The position numbers and the translations under genes are program-made. Below, piece after piece: positions 1 through 5,859 of a stretch of 5,859 nucleotides of DNA (positions within the stretch are counted from its first letter, which is position 1; every line of letters begins with the position of its first letter). A model generated the notes under the pieces. That model had not been told where the DNA came from. It ran no database searches and worked only from the letters and a program-made list of their open reading frames with translations. This stretch comes from an uncultured Pseudomonadota bacterium (GTDB lineage: Bacteria; Myxococcota_A; Polyangia; HGW-17), in assembly GCA_938004375.1 (NCBI GenBank), contig CALKWH010000043.1, positions 1 to 5,859 on the forward strand. The letters run 5' to 3'.

Positions 1-52
1 TGAAGTCGCGCTTGTCACTCATGAACCAGGGAAACCCGATCAGTCGCAGCAT
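1..52 (-). CDS. 5' fragment of a divergent gene, product unknown
   Basis: Read on the minus strand, an ATG at 52-50 opens a frame that runs off the window edge, giving 17 residues: MLRLIGFPWFMSDKRDF. An AGGAG sequence lies five bases upstream of this ATG, which supports the start. The frame stays open further upstream, but the translation there (through the AT-rich stretch near 113-150) does not look protein-like, so I prefer this ATG. The fragment is too short to assign a family, and no signal peptide or domain can be judged. It is transcribed away from the large + strand gene, so the two are divergent neighbours and not an operon. An alternative is that the open stretch is chance. Confidence 0.5.
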   Translation of the reverse strand, partial: MLRLIGFPWFMSDKRDF

Positions 53-57
53 GTACT

Positions 58-62
58 CTCCT
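58..62 (-). promoter_or_regulatory. Ribosome binding site of the divergent gene
   Basis: The minus strand reads AGGAG, followed by AGTAC and then the ATG at 52-50. The match to the Shine-Dalgarno core and the five-base spacing are good. It is the main support for calling a gene start at this edge. Confidence 0.5.
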
Positions 63-227
63 GGGTCCGGAGGGAACCGGAAACCCGTGTGAATACCCGA
101 CGTTGTAAGGGAATTTCCGGGACGCGCAATTTTTCGACGTTTTTGTTTACGGATCGGATCGTGGGCGCGGGAACCGTTCCAGGCAATTTGATCTGACCAC
201 GAAAAGCAATTTCCTTGAAAAATCAAG

Positions 228-255
228 TGGAAAACGGGGCTCCATATGTCATAAT
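228..255 (+). promoter_or_regulatory. Possible sigma70-like promoter for the large gene
   Basis: TGGAAA at 228-233 (four of six matches to TTGACA) and CATAAT at 250-255 (five of six to TATAAT) are separated by 16 bases. Transcription would begin near 262, leaving a leader of about 34 bases that includes the GGAG site at 286-289. If correct, the upstream TTG (215) would fall outside the transcript and could not be the translation start. This is a by-eye match in an AT-richer stretch, where such boxes arise easily by chance. Confidence 0.3.
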
Positions 256-285
256 GCACCGTCGACGCCTTTGCCCTCCCTTTAT

Positions 286-289
286 GGAG
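286..289 (+). promoter_or_regulatory. Ribosome binding site that decides the start at 296
   Basis: GGAG lies six bases before the ATG at 296. Of the in-frame candidates (TTG 215, ATG 254, ATG 284, ATG 296), only the last combines this spacing with an immediate signal peptide. Confidence 0.6.
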
Positions 290-295
290 TACGCC

Positions 296-376
296 ATGAA
301 AACCCTCGCTCATTTTCTCCTGGTTTCGTGTATCGTTTTCGGTCTCTCCCTCGGGAGTCCCGGCAGGGCGCACGCC
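296..376 (+). other. Signal peptide (Sec type, signal peptidase I)
   Basis: The first 27 residues have Lys2, a hydrophobic core at about residues 7-19 (FLLVSCIVFGLSL), a helix-breaking GSPG turn and an AHA cleavage motif before Asp28. LVSC at residues 9-12 superficially fits a lipobox, but it sits in the middle of the hydrophobic core with only eight residues before it, so lipoprotein processing is less likely. Confidence 0.8.
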
Positions 377-3300
377 GACGAGATTCAACCGGCCATTTAT
401 ATACTACTGGACACCTCGGGGAGCATGATCTACCAGGCGACCTCCGAGACCTCCGCCCATGGGGACGGCTCCCTCGAGCACCCGCACTCGGCGGGGCGCA
501 TTAGCCGCCTGTACATGGCGAAAAACGCCATCTCGCAGATCATCGCCGCCTACGGCGAGGTCCGGTGGGGGTTCGTGCGGTTCGACCAGATCGAGGGTGA
601 CCGCATCGTGTGTCCGTGCAACGATCAGGGCGACGTCGATCCCAGCGAAGAATTTGATTACCTGGGGAACCCGAGCGCCCGCAGTTGTTCGAGCTATGCC
701 CTCGGGCCGGACCTGCCCGGAGTGACCGACAAGGTCTGCTACAACTACACCACCGGCAACTGCACGGCCGGCGCCGAATCGGGGGACCTGCTGGTCCCGC
801 TGGGGGATGACACCGAGGCCGCCATCAGCCTGTGGGTGAACCATCAGGAGAGCGCCTGGCCCGACCGCTCCGACCCCGAGATCCGCGCCTACTGGGCGAC
901 CCCCATCGCAGGCTCCCTGCTCACGATCCGCGACCAGATCCGCGGCACCGATCTGGCCGCCGACTCGCTGCGCGGCTGCCGCCCGTATTCGGTCATTCTG
1001 CTGACCGACGGCGACGAGAGCTGCGGGGGAACTCCCTCAACCGCAGCGACGGCGTTGCGCACCGTGGTGAACAACAGCGAGGTCTGCACCACCAATTCCC
1101 AGTGCGAGTCCGGGGTGTGCAACACCGGCCTCTCCCGTTGTCAGTACGAGGTGAAGACCTACGTCATTGCGTTCGCCCTCCAGGACACGGCCAACGCCGA
1201 CACCATCGCGGCCGCCGGCGGCACGGTCTCCGCCATCCCGGCCAACTCCGAGGACGAGCTGGTCTCGGCCATGGCCTCCATCATCGCGTCGTCCATCAAG
1301 CCCGAGTGGTGCAACGGCGTCGACGACGACTGCGACAACGCGGTCGACGAGGACTTCCCCGTGGACGTCCCTTGCGACAACGGCCTGCTGGGCGCCTGCT
1401 ACCGTGCGGGCACCTACCAGTGCACCCTGGACGAGACCTCGGTGGAGTGCTCCGCGCCCACCGTCGCCCCAGGGACAGAGACCTGCAACGGCATCGACGA
1501 CGACTGTGACGGCCTGATCGACGAGGGCCTCGGCTGTCCGACTCCGGGACCCGAGATGTGCAACGGCATCGACGACGACCTCGACCTTTCCACCGCAGAC
1601 GACGGCGCCGACGACCCGTCGGTGGGCATCACCTGCGGTTCCAGCGTTGGCATCTGTGAACTTGGGCTGACCAAGTGCATCGGCGGCTCTGTCCAGTGTT
1701 GCGAGAATGACGGTCTGAGCACCTGCACAGCCGTCCAGGGGCCTCTGGCCGAGACCTGCGACAACGTGGACAACGACTGCGACGGCACCACCGACGAGGG
1801 GTTGTCCAAGGCCTGCTATCCCGATTTGACAACGGGGTGCACCGAGACGTCTCCGGGCGTCTTCTCGTGCGTCGGCCTCTGTCACTCGGGTATCCACAGT
1901 TGCTCGTCCGGCGCCTGGGGCACCTGCGCCGGGGCCGTCATTCCCCAGGCCGAGACCTGCGACGGCGTCGACAACGACTGCGACGGCGTCACCGACGACG
2001 GGCTGGGTTCGACGACCTGCGGTCTGGGCGTATGTTTGCATACGGTTCCGAACTGTTCCGGCGGCCTTCCCCAGAACTGCGATCCCATGCAGGGCGCCCT
2101 GGTCGAGTCCTGCAACAACACCGACGACGACTGCAACGGTCTCACCGATGACGGCCTGCAGCGCGCCTGCTACAGCGGCGCCTCCGGCTGCACCGAGACG
2201 CCTGTCGGATCGGGGAACTTCGTGTGCGTCGGCATCTGCGCCCCGGGCGGCTCCGTCTGCGGCGCGGGCGCCTGGGGTTCGTGCCTCAATGACGTGAAGC
2301 CGCGGGCCGAGGAGTGCAACAACCTCGACGACGACTGCGACAACTCCATCGACGAGAGCCTGTCCCGCACCTGCTACACGGGCCCTGCGGGTACCGAGGG
2401 CGTGGGCCTCTGCCACGGCGGCAACCAGTCCTGCTCGGCCGGCGCCTGGAGCGTCTGCGCGGGCGAGGTGCGTCCGGTCTCCGAGGCGTGCAACAACGCC
2501 GATGACAACTGCGACGGCACCATCGACAACATGGGGACGATCACCTGCGGCGTGGGCATCTGCAACCACTCCGTGCAGCGCTGCGTCGCCGGCGTGATGC
2601 AGACCTGCGACCCCATGCAGGGAGCCTTGCCCGAGGCGTGCAACAACGTGGATGACAACTGTGACGGCCTGGTCGACCAGTTCTACGGCAGTTGCTATCC
2701 CGCGGCGACCCTGGGGTGCACCGAGAATCCGGTGGGAAGCGGCAACTACACCTGCACCGGCCTCTGCCTTCCCGGTTCCAGGCTCTGCTCGGCGGGCGCC
2801 TGGGGTTCCTGTTCGGGGTCGGTCATTCCGCAGGGAGAGGTGTGCGACGGCCTGGACAACGACTGCGACGGGACGCCCGACGACGGATTGGGTTCGACGA
2901 CCTGCGGTCTGGGGGTATGTGAGCACACCGTGCAGAACTGCTCCGGCGGCACGACGCAGACCTGTGATCCGATGCAGGGTGCGGGTACCGAGACGTGCAA
3001 CAACGCAGACGACGACTGCGACGGCGTGGTGGACGACGGTCTGTCCAGGGCCTGCTACGGAGGCGCCAGCGGCTGCGTCGAGGGTCCGGTCGGGACGTTC
3101 ACCTGCACGGGCACCTGCCGCGCCGGCACCAGTTCGTGCGCCGCGGGCACCTGGGGCTCCTGCACGACCGACGTGCGGCCGGTGGCCGAGGAGTGCAACG
3201 GTCTGGACGACGACTGTGACGGCTCCATCGACGAGGGCCTGACGCGGACCTGCTACACGGGACCCGCCGGCACCGACGGCGTGGGCACCTGTCACGGCGG

Positions 3301-5719
3301 CACGCAAACGTGCAGCGCGGGCGCCTGGAGCACCTGCTCCGGCGAGGTCCGTCCGGTTTCCGAGGCCTGCAACAACGCCGATGACAACTGCGACGGCACC
3401 ATCGACAACATGGGTACGATCACCTGCGGCGTGGGCGTGTGCAACCACAGCGTCTCCAAGTGCGTGGCGGGCGTGCTGCAGACGTGCGATCCCATGGAAG
3501 GGGCGATCGCCGAGCTCTGCAACAACGTGGACGACAACTGCGACGGCCTGGTGGACTCGTTCTACGGCGGCTGCTATCCGGCAGCGACCCCCGGGTGTGT
3601 CGAGAACCCGGTCGGGAGCGGCAACTACACCTGCGCCGGCATGTGCCAGGCGGGTTCCCGGCTGTGCACGACGGGCTCCTGGGGTTCGTGCTCGGGCTCC
3701 ATCGTGCCGGTGAGCGAGGTGTGCGACGGCCTGGACAACGACTGTGATGGGACGCCCGACGACGGGCTGGGTTCGACGACCTGCGGTCTGGGGGTCTGCG
3801 AGCACACCATCCAGAACTGCTCCGGCGGCACGATGCAGACCTGCGATCCGATGCAGGGGGCCCTCGCCGAGACCTGCAACAACGCCGACGACGACTGCGA
3901 CGGCGTGGTGGACGACGGCCTGCTGCGGGCCTGCTACGATGGGACCGGCGGCTGCGTCGAGGGTCCGGTCGGGACGTTCACCTGCACGGGCACCTGCCGC
4001 GCAGGCACCAGTTCGTGCGCCGCGGGCACCTGGGGTTCCTGCACGGCCGATGTGACGCCGGTGGCCGAAGAGTGCAACGGCCTGGACGACGACTGCGACG
4101 GGTCCGTCGACGAGGGCCTGACGCGTGCCTGCTACACGGGTCCCGCCGGCACCGAGGGCGTGGGCACCTGCCTGGGCGGCACGCAGACTTGCAACGCGGG
4201 CGCCTGGGGCGCCTGCTCCGGTGAGGTCCGTCCTGCGTCCGAGGCCTGCAACAACGCCGACGACAACTGCGACGGCACCGTCGACAACATGGGCAACGTC
4301 ACCTGCGGCGTGGGCGTGTGCAACCACAGCGTCCCCAAGTGCGTGGCGGGCGTGCTGCAGACCTGCGACCCCATGGAAGGGGCGATCGCCGAGCTCTGCA
4401 ACAACGTGGACGACAACTGCGACGGTCTGGTGGACTCGTTCTACGGCGGCTGCTATCCGGCCGCGACTCTGGGATGCGTCGAGAATCCGGTGGGGAGCGG
4501 GAACTACGACTGCACGGGCATGTGCCAGGCGGGTTCCCGACTGTGCACGACGGGCTCCTGGGGTTCATGTTCGGGCTCCATCGTGCCGGTGAGCGAGGTG
4601 TGCGACGGCCTGGACAACGACTGCGACGGGACACCCGACGACGGTCTGGGCTCGACCACCTGCGGTCTGGGCGTGTGCGAACACACCATCCAGAACTGCT
4701 CCGGCGGCACGATGCAGACCTGCGATCCGATGCAGGGGGCCCTCGCCGAGACCTGCAACAACGCCGACGACGACTGCGACGGCGTGGTGGACGACGGCCT
4801 GCTGCGGGCCTGCTACGGCGGCGGCAGCGGCTGCGTCGAGGGACCTCCGGGGACGTTCACCTGCACGGGCATCTGCCAAACCGGCAACTCCGCCTGCGCC
4901 GCGGGCACGTGGGGCGCCTGCCTCAATGACGTGCAGCCTCGGGCCGAGGAGTGCAACGGCCTGGACGACGACTGCGACGGCGCCGTGGACGAGGGCCTGA
5001 CCAGGACCTGCTACACGGGCCCGGCCGGCACCGAGGGCACGGGCGCCTGCCACGGCGGCACCCAGTCGTGCAGCGCCGGCGCCTGGGGCGTCTGCGCCGG
5101 CGAGGTCCGCCCGGTCACCGAGTCCTGCAACAACGCCGACGACGACTGCGACGGCGCCATCGACGACATGGGCGACCTCACCTGCGGCCAGGGCGTATGC
5201 AACCACTCCGTGCCGCGCTGCATCGCCGGCGTGATGCAGACCTGCGACCCCATGGAAGGGGCGATCGCCGAGCTTTGCAACAACGTGGACGACAACTGCG
5301 ACGGCCTGGTCGACCAGTTCTACGGCGGCTGCTATCCGCTGGCGACCCCCGGCTGCACCGAGAACCCGCCGGGGAGCGGGAACTACACCTGCACCGGGCT
5401 GTGCCAGTCGGGCACGCGCTTCTGCGCCACCGGCCTCTGGGGCGCCTGCTCCGGGGCGGTCGTGCCCCAGACCGAGCTCTGCGACGGCAGCGACAACGAC
5501 TGCGACGGCCAGCTCGACGAGGGCTTCGGCACGACCACCTGCGGCGTGGGCGTGTGCGAACACACCATCGACAACTGCAGCGGCGGTTCGGTCCAGGTCT
5601 GCAATCCGATGGAAGGGGCCGTCCCCGAGACCTGCAACAACGCCGACGACGACTGCGACGGCGCCATCGACGACGGACTGTCCCGCAACTGCTACTCCGG
5701 GGCCACTGGCTGCACCTAG
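296..5719 (+). CDS. Secreted VWA-domain protein with MopE-type metal-binding repeats, 3' end missing
   Basis: This encodes a very large exported protein, presumably at the cell surface or released. I chose ATG 296 over the upstream TTG 215 because it has GGAG six bases before it and starts a signal peptide (residues 1-27, cleavage predicted after AHA). A VWA domain spans about residues 32-334 with the MIDAS pattern DTSGS at 39-43, Thr202 in ATPIAG and Asp238 in LLTDG. From residue 339 there are 26 copies of a C-x-x-x-D-x-x-C-D-G-x-x-D motif, known in the family called putative metal-binding motif or MopE-related. They are separated by cysteine-rich linkers, and most are arranged in a 293-residue super-repeat. 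VWA MIDAS sites bind a divalent cation and often mediate protein contact; adhesion or surface-matrix function is inference. The TAG at 5717-5719 is probably a sequencing error, because the frame continues in register to 5789, where adapter begins. The true C-terminus, including any sorting signal, is absent. Confidence 0.9.
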   Translation: MKTLAHFLLVSCIVFGLSLGSPGRAHADEIQPAIYILLDTSGSMIYQATSETSAHGDGSLEHPHSAGRISRLYMAKNAISQIIAAYGEVRWGFVRFDQIEGDRIVCPCNDQGDVDPSEEFDYLGNPSARSCSSYALGPDLPGVTDKVCYNYTTGNCTAGAESGDLLVPLGDDTEAAISLWVNHQESAWPDRSDPEIRAYWATPIAGSLLTIRDQIRGTDLAADSLRGCRPYSVILLTDGDESCGGTPSTAATALRTVVNNSEVCTTNSQCESGVCNTGLSRCQYEVKTYVIAFALQDTANADTIAAAGGTVSAIPANSEDELVSAMASIIASSIKPEWCNGVDDDCDNAVDEDFPVDVPCDNGLLGACYRAGTYQCTLDETSVECSAPTVAPGTETCNGIDDDCDGLIDEGLGCPTPGPEMCNGIDDDLDLSTADDGADDPSVGITCGSSVGICELGLTKCIGGSVQCCENDGLSTCTAVQGPLAETCDNVDNDCDGTTDEGLSKACYPDLTTGCTETSPGVFSCVGLCHSGIHSCSSGAWGTCAGAVIPQAETCDGVDNDCDGVTDDGLGSTTCGLGVCLHTVPNCSGGLPQNCDPMQGALVESCNNTDDDCNGLTDDGLQRACYSGASGCTETPVGSGNFVCVGICAPGGSVCGAGAWGSCLNDVKPRAEECNNLDDDCDNSIDESLSRTCYTGPAGTEGVGLCHGGNQSCSAGAWSVCAGEVRPVSEACNNADDNCDGTIDNMGTITCGVGICNHSVQRCVAGVMQTCDPMQGALPEACNNVDDNCDGLVDQFYGSCYPAATLGCTENPVGSGNYTCTGLCLPGSRLCSAGAWGSCSGSVIPQGEVCDGLDNDCDGTPDDGLGSTTCGLGVCEHTVQNCSGGTTQTCDPMQGAGTETCNNADDDCDGVVDDGLSRACYGGASGCVEGPVGTFTCTGTCRAGTSSCAAGTWGSCTTDVRPVAEECNGLDDDCDGSIDEGLTRTCYTGPAGTDGVGTCHGGTQTCSAGAWSTCSGEVRPVSEACNNADDNCDGTIDNMGTITCGVGVCNHSVSKCVAGVLQTCDPMEGAIAELCNNVDDNCDGLVDSFYGGCYPAATPGCVENPVGSGNYTCAGMCQAGSRLCTTGSWGSCSGSIVPVSEVCDGLDNDCDGTPDDGLGSTTCGLGVCEHTIQNCSGGTMQTCDPMQGALAETCNNADDDCDGVVDDGLLRACYDGTGGCVEGPVGTFTCTGTCRAGTSSCAAGTWGSCTADVTPVAEECNGLDDDCDGSVDEGLTRACYTGPAGTEGVGTCLGGTQTCNAGAWGACSGEVRPASEACNNADDNCDGTVDNMGNVTCGVGVCNHSVPKCVAGVLQTCDPMEGAIAELCNNVDDNCDGLVDSFYGGCYPAATLGCVENPVGSGNYDCTGMCQAGSRLCTTGSWGSCSGSIVPVSEVCDGLDNDCDGTPDDGLGSTTCGLGVCEHTIQNCSGGTMQTCDPMQGALAETCNNADDDCDGVVDDGLLRACYGGGSGCVEGPPGTFTCTGICQTGNSACAAGTWGACLNDVQPRAEECNGLDDDCDGAVDEGLTRTCYTGPAGTEGTGACHGGTQSCSAGAWGVCAGEVRPVTESCNNADDDCDGAIDDMGDLTCGQGVCNHSVPRCIAGVMQTCDPMEGAIAELCNNVDDNCDGLVDQFYGGCYPLATPGCTENPPGSGNYTCTGLCQSGTRFCATGLWGACSGAVVPQTELCDGSDNDCDGQLDEGFGTTTCGVGVCEHTIDNCSGGSVQVCNPMEGAVPETCNNADDDCDGAIDDGLSRNCYSGATGCT
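389..1297 (+). other. von Willebrand factor A domain with cysteine-rich insertions
   Basis: The encoded segment (residues about 32-334) begins AIYILLDTSGSM, the hallmark first strand and MIDAS loop of a VWA domain (Asp39, Ser41, Ser43). RWGFVRF follows as the second core strand. ATPIAGSL supplies the MIDAS threonine (Thr202), and SVILLTDGDES supplies the last MIDAS aspartate (Asp238). KTYVIAFAL is the next core strand. At about 300 residues it is longer than a typical domain of roughly 180-200. The extra length lies in a region with Cys106, Cys108, Cys131, Cys148 and Cys156 before the threonine, and in a compact C-x5-C-x4-C-x6-C knot (Cys264, 270, 275, 282) between the last MIDAS loop and the next strand. 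The metal site appears complete, so the domain is probably functional. Confidence 0.9.
1310..1957 (+). repeat. Four irregular metal-binding modules before the regular array
   Basis: Motifs begin at 1310, 1484, 1559 and 1757 (protein residues 339, 397, 422 and 488). The first two are typical CNGxDDDCD forms. The third (CNGIDDDLDLSTADDG) has lost the second cysteine and the D-G pair and is followed by an unusual CC-containing linker. The second has a very short linker with one extra cysteine. The fourth resembles the E module of the downstream array, with the CYP...GC.E...C.G.C...C..G.WG.C linker. These modules connect the VWA domain to the regular array and lack its period. Confidence 0.85.
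1958..2842 (+). repeat. Super-repeat unit 1 (885 bp, modules A-B-C-D-E)
   Basis: Five motif-plus-linker modules start at 1958, 2111, 2315, 2489 and 2639. Linker types are A (TTCGLGVC...C..G...CDPMQGA), B (ACYSGASGCTE...), C (TCYTGPAGTEG...), D (TCGVGIC.HSV...CDPM) and E (CYPAAT.GCTENPVGSGN...). It is six bases longer than the later units because its B linker carries two extra residues. It is the most divergent of the complete units. Confidence 0.9.
2843..3721 (+). repeat. Super-repeat unit 2 (879 bp)
   Basis: Same A-B-C-D-E order as unit 1, with the B linker in its shorter form (GPVGTFTC). It aligns base for base with units 3 and 4 at a spacing of exactly 879 bases. It shares with unit 3 the DSFYGGCYP and IVPVSEV signatures that unit 1 and unit 4 lack. 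Confidence 0.9.
3722..4600 (+). repeat. Super-repeat unit 3 (879 bp)
   Basis: Module spacing is 51, 66, 58, 50 and 68 residues, summing to 293. Bases 3803-3938 are identical to 4682-4817 in unit 4. At protein level the 100 residues encoded at 3638-3937, which cross the unit 2/unit 3 boundary, are identical to those 293 residues later. Confidence 0.9.
4601..5479 (+). repeat. Super-repeat unit 4 (879 bp), mosaic
   Basis: The first part (to about 4820) is almost identical to unit 3. From the end of its B linker onward it resembles unit 1: LNDVQPRAEE, CHGGTQSCSAGAW, MQTCDPM and LVDQFYGGCYP. It still keeps the 879-base length. Confidence 0.9.
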
Positions 5720-5789
5720 GCCGTCCCCGGCAGCGGAGTGTTCGACTGCACGGGCCTCTGCGCCCCCGGTACCGCCATCTGCGCCGCAG
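5480..5789 (+). repeat. Super-repeat unit 5, truncated by the sequence end
   Basis: Module A starts at 5480 and module B at 5633. The B linker breaks off after APGTAIC and two alanine codons, where adapter begins at 5790. It carries the longer B linker seen in unit 1, with a TAG codon in place of the invariant glutamate. Confidence 0.85.
5720..5789 (+). other. In-frame continuation of the large gene beyond a probable false stop
   Basis: Continuing the frame past TAG at 5717-5719 gives AVPGSGVFDCTGLCAPGTAI and then Cys-Ala-Ala. This matches the B linker of unit 1 (PVGSGNFVCVGICAPG) in both spacing and cysteine placement. The continuation ends at 5789 only because the adapter starts there. I therefore regard this stretch as coding sequence of the same gene. 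Confidence 0.85.
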
Positions 5790-5859
5790 AGATCGGAAGA
5801 GCAAACGTCTGACCTCCAGTCACCGACTACGATCTCGTATGCCGTCTTCTGCTTGAAAC
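5790..5859 (+). other. Illumina TruSeq adapter contamination with index
   Basis: From 5790 the sequence starts AGATCGGAAGAGC and follows the TruSeq read-1 adapter for 34 bases, with two mismatches (5804, A for C; 5813, C for A). An 8-base index, CGACTACG, follows at 5824-5831. The flow-cell P7 end (ATCTCGTATGCCGTCTTC then TGCTTG) matches exactly at 5832-5855, followed by AAAC. This is read-through library sequence, not part of the organism's genome. Confidence 0.97.

Larger units (their letters stand above)
53..295. other. Divergent intergenic region
   Basis: These 243 bases separate two divergently oriented starts. They are clearly less GC-rich than the coding sequence that follows, with A/T runs around 113-150 and 201-235. 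A frame on the + strand is open from a TTG at 215, but its translation before 296 is not signal-peptide-like, and the stretch probably contains the promoter, so I treat it as non-coding. I see no convincing terminator, operator palindrome or RNA gene. A weak minus-strand promoter could use a TACAAC-like -10 (107-102) with a TTG-containing -35 about 16 bases further upstream, but that match is poor. Confidence 0.6.

Noticed and set aside
215..295. N-terminal extension of the large protein from TTG 215
   Set aside because: The 27 added residues are charged and not signal-like, they lie in the AT-richer promoter region, and the ATG at 296 has its own ribosome binding site followed directly by a good signal peptide.
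320..331. Lipobox (LVSC) suggesting a lipoprotein
   Set aside because: The cysteine is at residue 12, in the middle of the hydrophobic core, and a proper signal peptidase I site (AHA before Asp28) follows.
1037..4327. A 1,096-residue open frame on the minus strand opposite the repeat array, and a similar one at 4565-5563
   Set aside because: The translation is a low-complexity alternation of V, A, G, H and R (for example VAVVVGVVAGLG). It is what the antisense of GAC/GGC/TGC-rich codons yields. It follows the period of the sense repeats and has no start signal or domain, so it is a shadow of the real gene.
5717..5719. Amber stop recoding (TAG read as an amino acid)
   Set aside because: It is a single TAG next to an adapter-contaminated end, replacing a conserved GAG by one base. 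A read error explains it more simply, and no recoding signal is visible.
1310..5789. CRISPR array or DNA-level tandem repeat of regulatory type
   Set aside because: The period corresponds to whole codons, substitutions respect the protein motif, and there are no short identical repeats with unrelated spacers. The repetition is explained by the protein.
5796..5856. Apparent coding extension over the last 60 bases in an overlapping + frame, and a minus-strand frame starting at 5804
   Set aside because: Both read partly through adapter and index bases, so these codons are not biological.

Overview
The window is dominated by one very long, GC-rich open frame on the + strand. It encodes a secreted or surface protein: an N-terminal signal peptide, a von Willebrand factor A (VWA) domain with its metal-site residues intact, then a cysteine- and aspartate-rich array of 26 motifs of the form C-(D/N)-(G/N)-x-D-(D/N)-(D/N)-C-D-G-x-x-D. 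This is the 'putative metal-binding motif' (MopE-related) family. The build (VWA plus many such motifs, even cysteine counts per module, high GC coding sequence) is typical of large secreted proteins of Myxococcota and related deltaproteobacterial lineages, often known only from metagenomes. That assignment is by resemblance only; no marker gene is present.

Layout. Bases 1-52 (- strand) hold the first 17 codons of a divergent gene with a good ribosome binding site. Bases 53-295 are the AT-richer divergent intergenic region with start signals for both genes. Bases 296-1300 encode the signal peptide and VWA domain. Bases 1310-1957 encode four irregular metal-binding modules. Bases 1958-5789 are an ordered tandem array in which five modules (A-B-C-D-E) form one super-unit. 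There are four complete super-units of 885, 879, 879 and 879 bp and a fifth that is cut off. Bases 5790-5859 are not genomic: they match an Illumina TruSeq read-through adapter with an 8-base index.

Two artefacts affect interpretation. The sequence runs into sequencing adapter, so the gene's real 3' end is missing. The TAG stop at 5717-5719 replaces a glutamate codon present in every equivalent module, and the reading frame continues in perfect register up to the adapter. The apparent stop is therefore most likely a read error, and the true protein is longer than the roughly 1,807 residues read here. I found no RNA gene, mobile element, CRISPR array or terminator. There is no convincing multi-gene system; the main biology is the highly regular, apparently recently expanded super-repeat.
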